Assembly (NCBI RefSeq): GCF_021283305.1
Contig: NZ_JAJSOK010000005.1
Coordinates: 62,001 to 126,000 of the forward strand
Direction of reading: 5' to 3'
DNA: 64,000 bases
From: Pseudonocardia kujensis
GTDB taxonomy: Bacteria; Actinomycetota; Actinomycetes; Mycobacteriales; Pseudonocardiaceae
Below the pieces are notes generated by a model, which saw only the letters and a list, made by a program, of their open reading frames with translations, had not been told where the DNA came from and made no database searches. This document shows, piece after piece, positions 63,630 to 64,000 of this stretch. Numbering within the stretch: position 1 is the first letter of the stretch; each line of letters opens with the position of its first letter. Both the position numbers and the translations under genes were made by a program.

Positions 63630-63764
63630 TCAGCGGGAACAGGCCGCCGAGTGAACGGTGCCGTGGTCGATGACCCGGCGCTGCGTCAGCCGATCCGCAC
63701 GACGGACGACGGTCGGCACGGAGGGCAGAGCGCCCGTCCGGTGCGAAGTCGTCGTGCTGGCCAC
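63630..63764 (-). CDS. Cysteine leader peptide of the rhodanese-fusion operon (LTQRR type)
   Basis: A 44-codon ORF from GTG 63764; the conserved end is [18 protein letters not shown] then SR and stop. Cysteine is TGT. It ends 115 bases before the hydrolase ATG. An internal GTG at 63719 would give a 29-residue form. Its N-terminal half is unlike the other copies. Confidence 0.78.
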   Translation of the reverse strand: MASTTTSHRTGALPSVPTVVRRADRLTQRRVIDHGTVHSAACSR

Positions 63765-63845
63765 GCACCGAGCCAAGCCGAGCAGCGGCACCTTGTCCAA
63801 CGACGAATGTGCATCACAATCGATCAGCGAATGCGATCGGTGGTG
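63765..63845 (-). promoter_or_regulatory. Shared sulfur-regulon promoter block, copy C, divergent from LysR gene
   Basis: On the minus strand: CCGATCGCATTCGCTGATCG, ATTGTGATGCACATTCG, TCGTTGGAC and TTGGCT. TTGGAC begins 36 bases before the leader GTG. The LysR gene starts divergently only 15 bases beyond the block, the classic arrangement for a LysR regulator and its target. A TGTG-ATG-CACA palindrome sits in the middle of the block. Confidence 0.78.
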
Positions 63846-63859
63846 TTAGCTTCTCGGAC

Positions 63860-64000
63860 ATGGCCGCTGTCCTGGACATCGTCGCGCTGCGCAGTGTCGT
63901 GGCGGTGGCCGACTGTGGCGGCTTCCACCGCGCGGCCGAGACTCTGATGCTGTCCCAGTCGGCGGTGAGCCAGCACGTCCGGCGGCTGGAGAAAACCATC
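63860..64000 (+). CDS. LysR-family transcriptional regulator (N-terminus; truncated by window end)
   Basis: The first 47 residues are a LysR winged helix-turn-helix: ALRSVVAVADCGGFHRAAET then LMLSQSAVSQHVRRLEK. ATG 63860 is preceded by TAGCTT (63847-63852) seven bases upstream, so its transcript is probably leaderless. It is divergent from block C and therefore a prime candidate for the regulator that recognises all five blocks. LysR proteins of the CysB/Cbl/SsuR type commonly control sulfur assimilation; whether this is one cannot be told from the N-terminus. Confidence 0.85.
   Translation, partial: MAAVLDIVALRSVVAVADCGGFHRAAETLMLSQSAVSQHVRRLEKTI

Noticed and set aside
63526-63768. 80-codon ORF overlapping leader C in another frame (MRGQHDDFAPDG)
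   Set aside because: It covers the same bases as the leader but does not encode the conserved LTQRR...C sequence; the leader frame is the one conserved in the other three copies.

Overview
The window is very GC-rich, with tightly packed and translationally coupled genes. Start codons are often GTG or TTG, and many transcripts look leaderless. This points to an actinomycete; a Pseudonocardia-like genus is my guess, not something the sequence proves. I see no rRNA, tRNA, CRISPR array or intact transposon. Its main content is flavin-dependent oxidation plus sulfur scavenging: twelve luciferase-like monooxygenase (LLM) loci, two DszC/SfnC-like acyl-CoA-dehydrogenase-fold oxidases, three complete peptide/nickel-type ABC importers, a PAPS-type sulfotransferase, a broken APS kinase, a YeiH-family transporter, a BisC-like sulfoxide reductase and a rhodanese fusion.

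Layout. 1-6.2 kb: end of a GntR/FCD regulator, two LLMs on the minus strand, then an HpaB/HpaC-like two-component monooxygenase with a third LLM. 6.5-7.8 kb: two truncated genes abutting, and a TetR gene. 7.9-10.7 kb: ADP-forming acyl-CoA synthetase and enoyl-CoA hydratase. 10.8-17.6 kb: ordinary genes (ECF sigma factor, MDR reductase, DedA, polytopic membrane protein) among relics of an importer lipoprotein, a response regulator, an IS21 IstB and an MFS transporter. 17.7-26.7 kb: a sulfur operon (cysC relic, beta-propeller protein, sulfotransferase, LLM, small protein, SsuD-like), a divergent DszC/SfnC-like gene, a hydrolase/HxlR pair and a decayed duplicate leader locus. 27-36 kb: importer cassette 1. 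36-37.6 kb: divergent TetR/NmrA pair. 37.8-46.1 kb: importer cassette 2. 46.5-50.4 kb: YeiH-type transporter and BisC-like reductase. 50.5-60.5 kb: importer cassette 3. 60.9-63.5 kb: ketopantoate-reductase/rhodanese fusion and a hydrolase. 63.86 kb to the end: start of a LysR gene.

The most interesting signal is regulatory. Nine short leader peptides precede the sulfur operons. They share [V/I]-D-x8-C, and in all nine the conserved cysteine is encoded by TGT, unexpected in so GC-rich a sequence. Four of them (cassettes 1, 2, 3 and the rhodanese-fusion operon) end in a nearly identical core ([15 protein letters not shown]-x-C) and start at a GTG 36-38 nt downstream of a conserved TTGGAC box, inside a shared ~80-bp promoter block. 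A fifth copy of that block precedes the BisC-like gene and leads to a different mini-ORF. The LysR gene diverges from one block and is the obvious candidate regulator. My reading is a sulfur-starvation regulon with two layers: a common operator, and cysteine-sensing translation of leader peptides. The encoded proteins would import organosulfur compounds, oxidise them (LLM and DszC-like enzymes) and move the released sulfur (rhodanese fusion).
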